Shown piece after piece: positions 38,160 through 45,861 of a stretch of 64,000 bases of DNA. Below the pieces are notes generated by a model, which was not told the DNA's origin, did no database searches, and saw only the letters and a list, made by a program, of their open reading frames with translations. The translations under genes were made by a program, and so were the position numbers. The DNA comes from CADEED01 sp963711635 (GTDB taxonomy: Bacteria > Pseudomonadota > Gammaproteobacteria > Steroidobacterales > Steroidobacteraceae): contig CAVQEZ010000005.1 in the NCBI GenBank assembly GCA_963711635.1, forward strand, positions 984,278 through 1,048,277, written 5' to 3'. How positions within the stretch are numbered: the first letter of the stretch is position 1; each line of letters opens with the position of its first letter.

Positions 38160-38723
38160 ATGACCGACCGCGTGCGCGTGCTGGGGATTGCCACGTCCCT
38201 GCGCAAGGGTTCCTTCAATGCCTTGCTGCTGGATGCCATGGCGGTTCGCGCTCCGGCCGGACTGGCCGTCACGGTTCACCGCGACCTCACGTCGATCCCC
38301 GTCTTCAGCGAGGACCTCGAAGAGGGTGGCGGGCCCCAATCCGTGCTGGAGCTGCGCGCCGCCGTGGCGGCAGCGCATGGGCTGATCATCGTGACGCCGG
38401 AGTACAACCAGTCGATACCCGGTGCGACCAAGAACATCGTCGACTGGCTGTCACGAGGCGACGAGAGAGTCCTCGACGGCAGGCCGGTTGCGATCGCCGG
38501 CGCGACGCCTGGTCCCTGGGGCACACGCCTCGCGCAGGCGACGCTGCGTCACACGCTGACGGCGTGCGGATCGCTGGTGATGCCACTGCCGCAGATCTAC
38601 GTGCGCAGCGCGGCGGACATGTTTGGTCCAGACCGCGCCCTGCGGGACGAGCGGCTCGACGCCTCGCTGCGCAAGTTCATGCTTGCATTCGCGGCGTGGA
38701 TGGAAAAAGTCACCGGGGTCTGA
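38160..38723 (+). CDS. NAD(P)H-dependent FMN reductase
   Basis: A 187-residue flavodoxin-fold enzyme, intact. GIATSLRKGSFNALLLDAM near residue 9 is the phosphate-binding loop (xSxRxxSxN type), VTPEYNQSIPGATKNIVDWL near 80 is the signature of the NADPH-dependent FMN reductase/ChrR group, and GATPGPWGTRLAQ is near 115. GGGAG lies ahead of ATG 38160. Such enzymes reduce flavin, quinones or chromate and fit an oxidative-stress context. The stop codon lies inside a palindromic repeat. Confidence 0.9.
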   Translation: MTDRVRVLGIATSLRKGSFNALLLDAMAVRAPAGLAVTVHRDLTSIPVFSEDLEEGGGPQSVLELRAAVAAAHGLIIVTPEYNQSIPGATKNIVDWLSRGDERVLDGRPVAIAGATPGPWGTRLAQATLRHTLTACGSLVMPLPQIYVRSAADMFGPDRALRDERLDASLRKFMLAFAAWMEKVTGV

Positions 38724-38784
38724 CCCCATTTATCGGAACCTAGGGTCAGACCCCGATTGCTGGAAATGGGGTCTGACCCCATTT
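38715..38784. repeat. cluster of three GGGGTC/GACCCC palindromes
   Basis: Three units: GGGGTCTGACCCC at 38715-38727, GGGTCAGACCCC at 38743-38754 and AAATGGGGTCTGACCCCATTT core at 38764-38784. The first contains the stop of the FMN reductase gene; the last ends 10 bases before the stop of the convergent gene. Alternating orientation lets the units pair with each other as well as fold alone. Confidence 0.85.
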
Positions 38785-38793
38785 CCCCGTTCC

Positions 38794-39099
38794 CTACCGT
38801 CCGTCGCGGTCCGAGTCGCCGGGCAGCGCGCGCTCGATGCTGTTCCAGGCCGAACGCATCGCCTGCTTGGCATCCGCCCAGGCGAGCTTGGACTTGCCCT
38901 TGGCGATGTCCCAGCCGGCCTCCAGCCGCTCCTCGATGTCGTCGAAGCGGGTTTGCGGATTCTCTTCGTAAGACTTGTACGCATAGCGATACGCCGGGTC
39001 GTAGTCATCCCAGGAATATCGCGAGCTGTAGTACGGCTCCTTGGTGAAGTTCTCCTGCCAGTGCGTGCTGAAGCGCTCGATGCGGTTTTCTCGTTTCAT
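38794..39099 (-). CDS. small acidic/aromatic hypothetical protein
   Basis: 101 residues, soluble, with AAAAGGAG before ATG 39099. The N-terminal half is rich in Tyr, Trp and Asp (FTKEPYYSSRYSWDDYDPAY, then RYAYKSYEE), and the C-terminal half is an amphipathic helix (RFDDIEERLEAGWDIAKGKS, WADAKQAMRSAWNSIERAL). Proteins with this DYDPAYRYA layout occur next to stress-induced BON and CsbD-like genes, but I know of no assigned function. It is followed upstream by the BON lipoprotein gene on the same strand. Confidence 0.7.
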   Translation of the reverse strand: MKRENRIERFSTHWQENFTKEPYYSSRYSWDDYDPAYRYAYKSYEENPQTRFDDIEERLEAGWDIAKGKSKLAWADAKQAMRSAWNSIERALPGDSDRDGR

Positions 39100-39173
39100 G
39101 GCAATGCTCCTTTTGCAATTGAAAAGGCCGCGAGAGTTAGCTCCCGCGGCCCCATGTCAACTTCGTCTGAAGC

Positions 39174-39713
39174 TCACTTCTTGACGTCGATCTCGTTGTC
39201 AACGCTCTTCACGTTGTCGACCGAACGGGCAAGCTCCTCGGCCGTCGACTTCGCTTCCGAGTTGTCGACGAAGCCCGAGAGCTGCACCACGCCCTCACGT
39301 ACCTCGACATTCACCTGGTGCGCCTTGGTACGCGGATCGCCGGCGAGCGCCGACTTCACCTTCGCTGTGATGGCGCTGTCGTCGGTCAGCGAGCTGTCGT
39401 CCGTCTTGACGGTCAGATTGTTGCGCACGGCGGTCACGCCCTTCTGCTTGCGGGCAACTTCCGTGGCGCGCTCCTTGCCCGCCGATGAGTCGACGAAGCC
39501 GTTCAGCTGAACGGTACCCTTGAAGGTCTCGACGTCGATCTGGTGAGCCTTGGTGACCGGATCGGCAATCAGCGCCGACTTCACGGCAGCCGTGGTGACG
39601 GTGTCATCGACTTGCTCACCGGCTGATTTCTGCGTGCGCGTGGACGCGCAAGCAACCATGGCGAGCGTCATGACGAACATGACGGCGCTGACAAAACCTT
39701 TGGACTTCTGCAT
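39174..39713 (-). CDS. BON-domain lipoprotein, OsmY-like
   Basis: 179 residues. The signal sequence ends in a lipobox (TLAMVACAS), so the protein is lipid-anchored, unlike OsmY, which is soluble. Two BON domains follow: VKSALIADPVTKAHQIDVET ... VQLNGFVDSS (residues ~42-95) and VKSALAGDPRTKAHQVNVEV ... VQLSGFVDNS (~115-170). AAGGGG precedes the start. BON proteins bind phospholipid and respond to osmotic and envelope stress. Complete and without frame breaks. Confidence 0.9.
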   Translation of the reverse strand: MQKSKGFVSAVMFVMTLAMVACASTRTQKSAGEQVDDTVTTAAVKSALIADPVTKAHQIDVETFKGTVQLNGFVDSSAGKERATEVARKQKGVTAVRNNLTVKTDDSSLTDDSAITAKVKSALAGDPRTKAHQVNVEVREGVVQLSGFVDNSEAKSTAEELARSVDNVKSVDNEIDVKK

Positions 39714-39722
39714 AGGTACCCC

Positions 39723-39884
39723 TTATCTCCTGGCCGTATTGGCGATGAAACTGACTACCGCGAGGATCAGAAAGACGAAGAACAGGATCTTCGCGATTCC
39801 CGCTGCGCCCGCGGCGATGCCGGCAAAGCCGAACACGGCTGCAATGAGCGCGATGACGAAAAAGATGACTGCGTAATGAAGCAT
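39723..39884 (-). CDS. DUF1328 (YtjA-like) membrane peptide
   Basis: 53 residues, almost wholly hydrophobic: MLHYAVIFFVIALIAAVFGF then GAAGIAKILFFVFLILAVV, ending SFIANTARR. Two membrane helices with Gly/Ala-rich packing match the DUF1328 family. GGAG precedes ATG 39884. It is 9 bases upstream of the BON gene on the same strand and likely co-transcribed. Confidence 0.88.
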   Translation of the reverse strand: MLHYAVIFFVIALIAAVFGFAGIAAGAAGIAKILFFVFLILAVVSFIANTARR

Positions 39885-40064
39885 CGATATCTCCGCCCAA
39901 GAAAGTTGACGAACTTGGCACCGTATCCAGTGCCGGCTGGGGCGCATCATGGCCGTTGCCCCGGGGCTGCAATGCCGGTTTGCGGGCGCATGCCACGTAG
40001 GCGCGTGCCGACAATGCTGATCGGCCGCGCGGACTACAGGCGTGGGAAGAACGGGTGCAGTTTG

Positions 40065-40555
40065 TTAGTCGTCGGAGAGTTCGAGCGACTTCGTCGCACT
40101 GGCGCGTGATTTTCGGATCGACGTGCGCGCGGTCGTCGGCGCAGATCACCACGATGCCGTCGTATGATTCGATGCGCTGCGCGCAGCTGCGCGACGTCGA
40201 GACGTCGGAAAGCGGCCGGAATCCTCGACTGTCGGCGCGGACCCGAACAGGTGATCCGTGTCGTCGAACATCAGCACCGCATCCGACGCCTCGGCCGCCT
40301 TGAACAGCGCGTCGAGATTCTTCTCGGTGTCGCCGCTGTACCTGGCTGACGATGCGGCTGCAGATCGATCTGGTACAGGTCGACCGACAGCTCGTGCGCG
40401 AACAGCTGCGCGGCCAGCAGGCTGATTCTTGCCCGATTGGCCAGTGAACAACACGCGCAACCCCCGGCGCGCGCCGGATTGCGCTGCCTTCAACCTTGGC
40501 GCGACGTGTCGCGAGCAATCGCTCGACCACCGGCCGCAAGTGCTTCGTCGTGCAT
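40065..40555 (-). CDS. short AAA-ATPase-like protein with degenerate P-loop (frame breaks)
   Basis: About 160 residues after frame repair. ALRPVVERLLATRRAK leads to RVLFTGQSGK, LLAAQLFAHELSVDLYQIDL, SGDTEKNLDALFKAAEASDA and VLMFDDTDHLFGSA, then RIESYDGIVVICADD and a short end ITRQATKSLELSDD. This is the AAA core order (Walker A, helix, Walker B, sensor I). The P-loop lacks the usual GxxGxGKT spacing and Walker B has Asp-Asp instead of Asp-Glu, so ATP hydrolysis is doubtful, though base errors in this stretch could explain part of it. ATG 40555 overlaps the stop of the SGNH gene (TGATG). Confidence 0.6.
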
Positions 40556-41387
40556 CAGTCGAATCCCCGGCCGGGAAACTGCGCCTAGGATCGGCCGCCA
40601 GCAAATCCTGCGCCAGCCGGCGGAATCCCGTGCCGCTCGGATGGATTTCGTCGGCCCAGTGCACAGTCGTCGGCCGGCAGCGCGCTGCGCATGTCGACCA
40701 CGATGAAGCGTTTGCGGTGCGCCGCCAGCGCCTGCAGGCGCGCATGCAATTCGTCGATCAGGTAACGCGCCAAGTCGCGGCCCCTCGGTCATCCGGGTCG
40801 ATGCCCCTGGCCTTCAGCACCGGACGCATCCACGGCCCGGCGCTGCCCAGGCCGAACGGCCCGGTGGCCTTGCGGCCGGTAGGCTGGAAGTAGCAGTAAC
40901 TGTGCGCGACCACCACGCAGTTCGGGCCGCAGCGAGTCGCGCGCATCCAGCAGCCGCCCGTACGAGGCGACGATGTCGTCCAGCACGGTAGTTAGCGTCG
41001 CGAGCTTGACGGCGCTCTGCCAGGTGGCACCGGCGGTGCTGCTCGTCGAGGACTGCGCTGAGCTCCCGGCCGCCAGGTCGTTGCCGCCGGCGCTCATCAG
41101 CAACGCCTCGACCGGATAGTTCTTGAGGTAGTACTTGAGCTTCTTGAGCTGCTCGCTGCCGGCAGCCGAGGATGTCTCGCGCGTCGTCGCCATCGTGCTC
41201 GAGCCGCAGCATCGAGAAATCGCTCATCATCTCGATGTAGTCGGCGATGTGGCGTTCAGCGGATAACTGAACCAGGAGTCCCCTTCGCTGATCAGGACAC
41301 CAGCCGCTTGGGGAATTGCTTGATGCTGGCCGCGAAAACAGCGTGTTTCGGCCGCACCTCGGAAACCCGTTGCACCGGTTTCGGCAT
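40555..41387 (-). CDS. SGNH/GDSL-type hydrolase (frame breaks)
   Basis: About 270 residues after repair of six or more frame changes. Start ATG 41387 (MPKPVQRVSEVRPKHAVF) has GGAG nine bases upstream. Block I reads LISEGDSWFSYPLNA (nucleophile Ser), block III LLMSAGGNDLAAG (Asn) and block V WADEIHPSGTGFRRLAQDL (Asp and His). SGNH enzymes are esterases, lipases or carbohydrate de-acylases. No signal peptide is evident, so it is probably cytosolic. Tightly coupled to the following AAA-like gene. Confidence 0.72.
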
Positions 41388-41479
41388 GTCATTGCACTCC
41401 CTGTCGATTTTCGCGCTGGCGCGCCGGAACTATACTCCGGCAAGGCCCACAACACTTGAAGCTCGCGCAGGAGTTCGCC

Positions 41480-42180
41480 TTGATCGACGTCTATTTCTGG
41501 CCCACGGGCAATGGCAAGAAGGTCACCATCATGCTCGAGGAGACCGGGCTGCAATACCGCATCCTGCCGGTGAACATCAACAAGGGTGACCAGTTCAAGC
41601 CGGAATTCCTGGCGATAAGTCCTAACAACAAGATGCCCGCGATCGTCGACGATCGACGGATCTTCGGTGGACGGCGGCCTGGCCATGTTCGAATCGGGCG
41701 CCATCCTGCAGTACCTTGCGGAAAAGACCGGGAAACTCCTGCCCGCGGACACGGCCGGGAAGTACCGCGTGCTGCAATGGGTGTACTGGCAGGTCGGCGG
41801 CCTCGGGCCCGATGGCCGGCCAGGCGCATCACTTCTTGAAGTACTCGCCGCAGAAAGTCGAGTACGCCATGCACCGCTTCCAGACCGAGGTGGCGCGGCT
41901 CTACAAGGTGCTCGACACGCAGCTGGGCAAGGCCGAGTACATCGCCGGGGAATACTCCATCGCCGACATCGCCGCCTGGCCCTGGGTGGTGCGATACGAC
42001 TGGCAGGGACAGAAGTTAGAGGACTTCCCCCATGTGAAGCGCTGGTTCGAGACCGTCGGCGCGCGCCCGGCGGTGCAACGCGGCGCGGCCGTCGGGGCCG
42101 ACCTCATGGCGGCGGCACCCGCACCCACCGACGAGGACAAGAAGCGGTTGTTCGGTTTTCGCGACAAGGATTTAAAGTAG
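41480..42180 (+). CDS. glutathione S-transferase, YghU/YfcG-like (two frame breaks)
   Basis: About 232 residues. IDVYFWPTGNGKKVTIMLEE is the N-terminal thioredoxin-like glutathione site with the TxNxxK pattern of YfcG/YghU-type enzymes, followed by SPNNKMPAIVDD (cis-Pro), DGGLAMFESGAILQYLAEKT, WVYWQVGGLGPM and the all-helical domain ending EDKKRLFGFRDKDLK. A +1 change lies near 41650 and another near 41822. I start at TTG 41480, which has AGGAG seven bases upstream; TTG 41456 is less likely. It probably reduces disulfides or peroxides with glutathione. Confidence 0.87.
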
Positions 42181-42250
42181 TCGGACGACGCCCCCGTCTT
42201 TCAAAGAAGGGGCGGCGCCAAGAGTGGCCGGAGGCCTGAGGATCGTAACA

Positions 42251-44132
42251 ATGCGAAGTTTTATGGCACTGCTGATGCTCGTCAGCGGCGTGGCCTTGGC
42301 CGCGCCCAGCATCAAGGCTCCGCCCACCGCGAAGGTGGGCAGCATTCTCACGCTCGAGGCCATGGGCAACGGCGACGGCCACGATTTCGTCACCGTGGTG
42401 AAGAAAGGCAGCCGCGAAGGGTCGTACAACGCCTATGTCTATGTCAGGCCAGGCAAGCTGCAGCTGCAGTTGCCTGGCGAACCCGGCGAATACGAACTTC
42501 GGGTCTGCGCCGCCGCCAGCCCCTACACCACACTGGCGCGCCAGCCGCTCGTCATCGAAGGTTCGAAGGCCACCGTCAGCGCGGCGACGGCTCTCGAGGC
42601 GGGTGCGGAATTCGAAGTGGCCTGGACCGGACCCAACAATCCGCGCGACTACATCACCATCGGCGATGCCACGCAGAAATATCTCAACTACAAGTACACG
42701 AGCAATGGGAGTCCGCTGAAACTCTCGGCGCCTGAGAAACCTGGCGAATACGAGGTCCGTTACATCCTCGGCCAGGGCGACACCATCATCGCGACCCAGA
42801 AAGTGACCGTGGGTGCCATGTCCGCTTCCCTGACCGCACCGGCGCAGGTGGCGGCCGGCGCAAAACTCGAAGTGAAGTGGCAAGGCCCCGGCAATCCGCG
42901 CGACTACCTCACGGTGGTCAAGGCCGGCGCCGCGGAGCGAACCTGGGGCCGCTACGAATACGTGTCGAAGGGCAACCCGGTCGCGCTGATCGCACCCGAC
43001 GCGCCGGGCGAATACGAAGTGCGCTACCTCAGCGCGCAGAACAATACGGTGGCTCGCGCGACGATCACCGTGGGCCCGGTCAGCGGCACGATCACGGGAC
43101 CGGCGCAGGCGGTCGCCGGTGAAGGCTTCAAGGTGTCGTGGAAGGGTCCTGACAACCCGCGCAATTTCATCACCGTCGTGCCCAAGGGCGCGCGCGAGGG
43201 TGAGTACAGCGCGCTGTATGCGTACACCAGGCCGCAGGCCAACCCGGTGAATCTGCTGGCTCCCATCGAGCCCGGCGACTATGAACTGCGCTATTCGACC
43301 GCGGAGTCGTACTACACGATCGCCCGCGCATCTCTCAAGGTGGTTCCCGGCAAGCAGGAGCCCGGCAAGATCGCGGTCACACTGGCGCCCGGCGCGAAGA
43401 CCACGGGTGGCGCCGTCGAGCTCATCCTCGACGCCTCGGGCAGCATGCTGCAGAAGTTAGGCTCGGTGCGACGCATCGACATCGCCAAGCAGACACTGAC
43501 CAAGCTCACCTCGACCACCATTCCAGCCGGCACGCCCTTCGCCATGCGCGTGTTCGGCCGTGAGGTGGATTCCTGTCAGACCGATCTGGATGTTCCCGTG
43601 GGTCCACTGAATGCCGCTGCCGTCGGCCGGCGTATCGCGGGCCTGAACGCTATGAACGGTGCCAAGACACCCATCGGCGCGTCGCTGGCCAAGGTCACCG
43701 ACGATCTCAAGTCGGTCACCGGCGAGAAGCTCATCGTGCTCATCACCGACGGCGAGGAGACCTGTGGCGGGGATCCGGCGGGCGAAATCGAAAAGCTGCG
43801 CAAGGCCGGCATCGGCACACGCGTCAGCATCGTGGGCTTCGCGCTCGACGATCAGAACCTGGCCGCGACGTTTCGCCGCTGGTCGGACCTGGGCGGCGGT
43901 GCCTTCTTCGACGCCAAGGATGCCGCGGGGCTCGAGAAATCCCTGGCCGCCGCGTTGCGACCCGGTTTCGAGGTGGTGAACGCGCAAGGACAGGTCATCG
44001 CCAGCGGCATCGTCGGCGGCAGACGCCGTTGCGGCGCCGGCGGGCAATCACACGGTGCGCATCAAGGGAGGCACGGCCGTGTCGAAACCCGTCGTCGTGA
44101 AGCCGAAGGAAACCGCAAACCTCGTGCTGTAG
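42251..44132 (+). CDS. secreted VWA protein with four Ig-like repeats (one frame break)
   Basis: About 627 residues with a signal peptide MRSFMALLMLVSGVALAAP from ATG 42251. Residues ~20-370 hold four repeats of ~85-95 residues, each with a core like W-x-GP-x-NPRDYITVV and an end like PGEYEVRYL; the first is the most divergent. Residues ~385-580 are a von Willebrand A domain with an intact MIDAS start (LILDASGSM) and VLITDGEETCGGDP. A +1 change near 44020 precedes the tail NHTVRIKGGTAVSKPVVVKP. The layout suggests a periplasmic or surface metal-dependent binding protein; ligand unknown. Confidence 0.85.
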
Positions 44133-44135
44133 GCC

Positions 44136-45002
44136 TTACGCCACCGCGCGTGCCTGCGACTCGAGCAGCTCGGTCTCGCGCGTGCAGGGATCCGGCGGAT
44201 TCACGTAACCGGTGCGCGCCGCGACGGTGTAGTGGAATGAGTCCTCATGCTTCGGCTCGCGCGGCCTGCTCAGGATCTTGTCGAAGTTCGCGCCGACCTT
44301 GCCGTTCACGTCGATGCGCTTGCAGCTGGTGCCGACGCAGTCCGTGGTCATGGGCAGGCCGGTGGCGATGGCCTTGTGCAACATCCAGCGCAGCGAGATG
44401 TCGTTGAGGGCGTGGTTGTTGTTGCCGCCGCCCACGTCCGAGTGCACACCGCGGAACCACACCTCGCACGCCGACTTGACCCGCGTCGGGCGGAAGGCCT
44501 TGCGCGACTCGTCGAGCGCCAGCGCGTGATAACAGTGTTTCACCGCCTTCGACAAGCCCAGCCGGTAGCCGAGATTGATGCGGTTGAAATTGATGCCGAT
44601 GTCGATGGGAATGCCGAAGGCCGCGACGATGTCGAACACGCCCAGGAAGCGGATCGCCGGTATCTGCTTGACGCCGTTCACGACGACGCCGTCGCCGATC
44701 ACATTGCAGAAGTGCACGGCCAGCGCCGCGCCGCGGCTGAAGCCGACCACGTCGACATCACGGTCCCCGGCCGCGAATTGACGTTCGACGTCGCGCTGCG
44801 CGCCACCGATGCGATCGTGTCCACCGACACCGAATGCGCCACCGAAGATCTTGCCGGCAAGACCGTGTTTCGTGCCGACACCCTGGTAGAAGAACCTGGT
44901 GCCGGCATACAGGTCCTTGAACCTGACTACATTGGTGTTCTGGTCGTAGCGACCGGCGTCCTTTTCGGAGTTCCAGGTCCCATCGAATGCATACAGTGCC
45001 AT
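44136..45002 (-). CDS. DUF2235 alpha/beta hydrolase, Tle1-like
   Basis: 288 residues, intact. YAFDGTWNSEKD at the N-terminus, VVGFSRGAALAVHFCN near residue 85 (GxSxG nucleophile elbow) and WFRGVHSDVGGGNNN near 185 (Asp/His of the triad) define the DUF2235 family, which includes type VI secretion phospholipases (Tle1). The protein is short and lacks the large C-terminal membrane-insertion module of Tle1 toxins, and no immunity or VgrG/PAAR gene is adjacent, so a non-secreted lipase role is equally likely. It meets the VWA gene tail to tail with 3 bases between stops. Confidence 0.85.
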   Translation of the reverse strand: MALYAFDGTWNSEKDAGRYDQNTNVVRFKDLYAGTRFFYQGVGTKHGLAGKIFGGAFGVGGHDRIGGAQRDVERQFAAGDRDVDVVGFSRGAALAVHFCNVIGDGVVVNGVKQIPAIRFLGVFDIVAAFGIPIDIGINFNRINLGYRLGLSKAVKHCYHALALDESRKAFRPTRVKSACEVWFRGVHSDVGGGNNNHALNDISLRWMLHKAIATGLPMTTDCVGTSCKRIDVNGKVGANFDKILSRPREPKHEDSFHYTVAARTGYVNPPDPCTRETELLESQARAVA

Positions 45003-45034
45003 GCAGCGCCGCCTCCCAACAGCGTGCCGAGATT

Positions 45035-45072
45035 AATGGGGACATTCCTGATTTGCTAGCAAACGGGGACGG
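45035..45072. repeat. left boundary repeat of the 45-kb composite
   Basis: Begins AATGGGGACATTCCTG and contains TTTGCTAGCAAACGGGGACGG. It matches the pbpC repeat at 27619 and, in reverse orientation, 45824-45861. The inner TTTGCTAGCAAA is itself a perfect palindrome. Lies 33 bases upstream of the DUF2235 start. Confidence 0.85.
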
Positions 45073-45143
45073 ACCTGCAGGGTAGCGGTGGCGGAGGCGT
45101 GCCGTGCGGTCTTCGGGCAAACGGGGACATCGAGGTTTTCCGA

Positions 45144-45357
45144 TACGCCTGCCCACGGCTGACTCTCTTTGCTCCCTCAAGGTCGCGCGCGCTTCGAAAA
45201 TTTCCGGACGGAAATTTTCGGCGGTCGCTCGTCGGAAGCGGACCGCCTTCAGGTTTGCAGAAATGGCTGCGCGGAAATGCAACACGGCGGCGGTCGGGCG
45301 CTTCCTCCTCGCCGCGCTCCATTCGGTCGCAAAGAGAGTCAGCCATGGACAGGCGTA
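45144..45357. repeat. 214-bp inverted-repeat element, copy 1
   Basis: Terminal arms of 28 bases (45144-45171 and 45330-45357) pair with two mismatches; the arm begins TACGCCTG. A central perfect 12-bp palindrome (CGAAAATTTCCG / CGGAAATTTTCG) is at 45195-45220. The interior is homologous, in opposite orientation, to copy 2. No direct target duplication is evident at the edges. Confidence 0.85.
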
Positions 45358-45597
45358 CCACCCGAGGCGGTCCGTCCCCGTTTGCCCGAAGACCGCACCG
45401 CACGCCTCCGCCGCCACGATCTGCAGCTCCGTTCCCGGTTCCGAGCCATCGCGCTGGGTCCCCGAGGGTGGAAAAGATCGCAAGACTCGGTGTTCGGGTT
45501 CTTGCCGGGCCCTGGAGTCGCGCACTCTTCTCCCAGCAGCGGCAAATGGCGACGCGCTGTCTCGCTAGCACGCGGGAGACCATGCGGTGCCGGTGGG

Positions 45598-45810
45598 CGC
45601 GCCTTTCGAGGGTTGACCCGCTATGCGACCGAATGGAGCGCGGCGAGGAGGAAGCCAATACGGCCGCCGCAATGCATTCCAGCGCAGCCATTTCTGCAGA
45701 CCTGCAGGCCGTAGGCTTCCGACGAGCGAACGCCGAAAATTTCCGTCCGGAAATTTTCGAAGCGCGCGCGACCTTGAGGGAGCAGAGCGGGTCAACCCTC
45801 GGAAGGCGCG
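45598..45810. repeat. 213-bp inverted-repeat element, copy 2
   Basis: Terminal arms of 25 bases (45598-45622 and 45786-45810; arm begins CGCGCC) pair with one mismatch. The central 12-bp palindrome is at 45734-45759. The reverse complement aligns along its whole length with copy 1, including CTCCCTCAAGGTCGCGCGCG and CTTCCTCCTCGCCGCGCTCC, but the terminal arms carry different, mutually compensating bases. Confidence 0.85.
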
Positions 45811-45823
45811 TCGACGCCCCAGT

Positions 45824-45861
45824 CCGTCCCCGTTTGCTAGGAATCGAGGAGTGTCCCCATT
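45824..45861. repeat. right boundary repeat of the 45-kb composite
   Basis: Reverse complement reads AATGGGGACACTCCTCGATT then CCTAGCAAACGGGGACGG, matching the left boundary repeat in opposite orientation. Its outer end overlaps the stop codon of the downstream hybrid kinase (45860-45862), as the other family members do with their neighbouring genes. Confidence 0.82.

Larger units (their letters stand above)
45073..45823. repeat. non-coding composite of nested inverted repeats
   Basis: No gene is supported here although several frames are open. From outside in: arms 45088-45128 against 45374-45417 (41 and 44 bases, one 3-base gap and one mismatch); element 1 at 45144-45357; element 2 at 45598-45810 in opposite orientation. 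The ~180 bases between (45418-45597) carry no further clear symmetry. Confidence 0.8.

Noticed and set aside
2017..40993. Recurring TAGTTAG/CTAACTA heptamer (about six copies)
   Set aside because: Slightly more than expected by base composition but with no common position relative to genes; not convincing.
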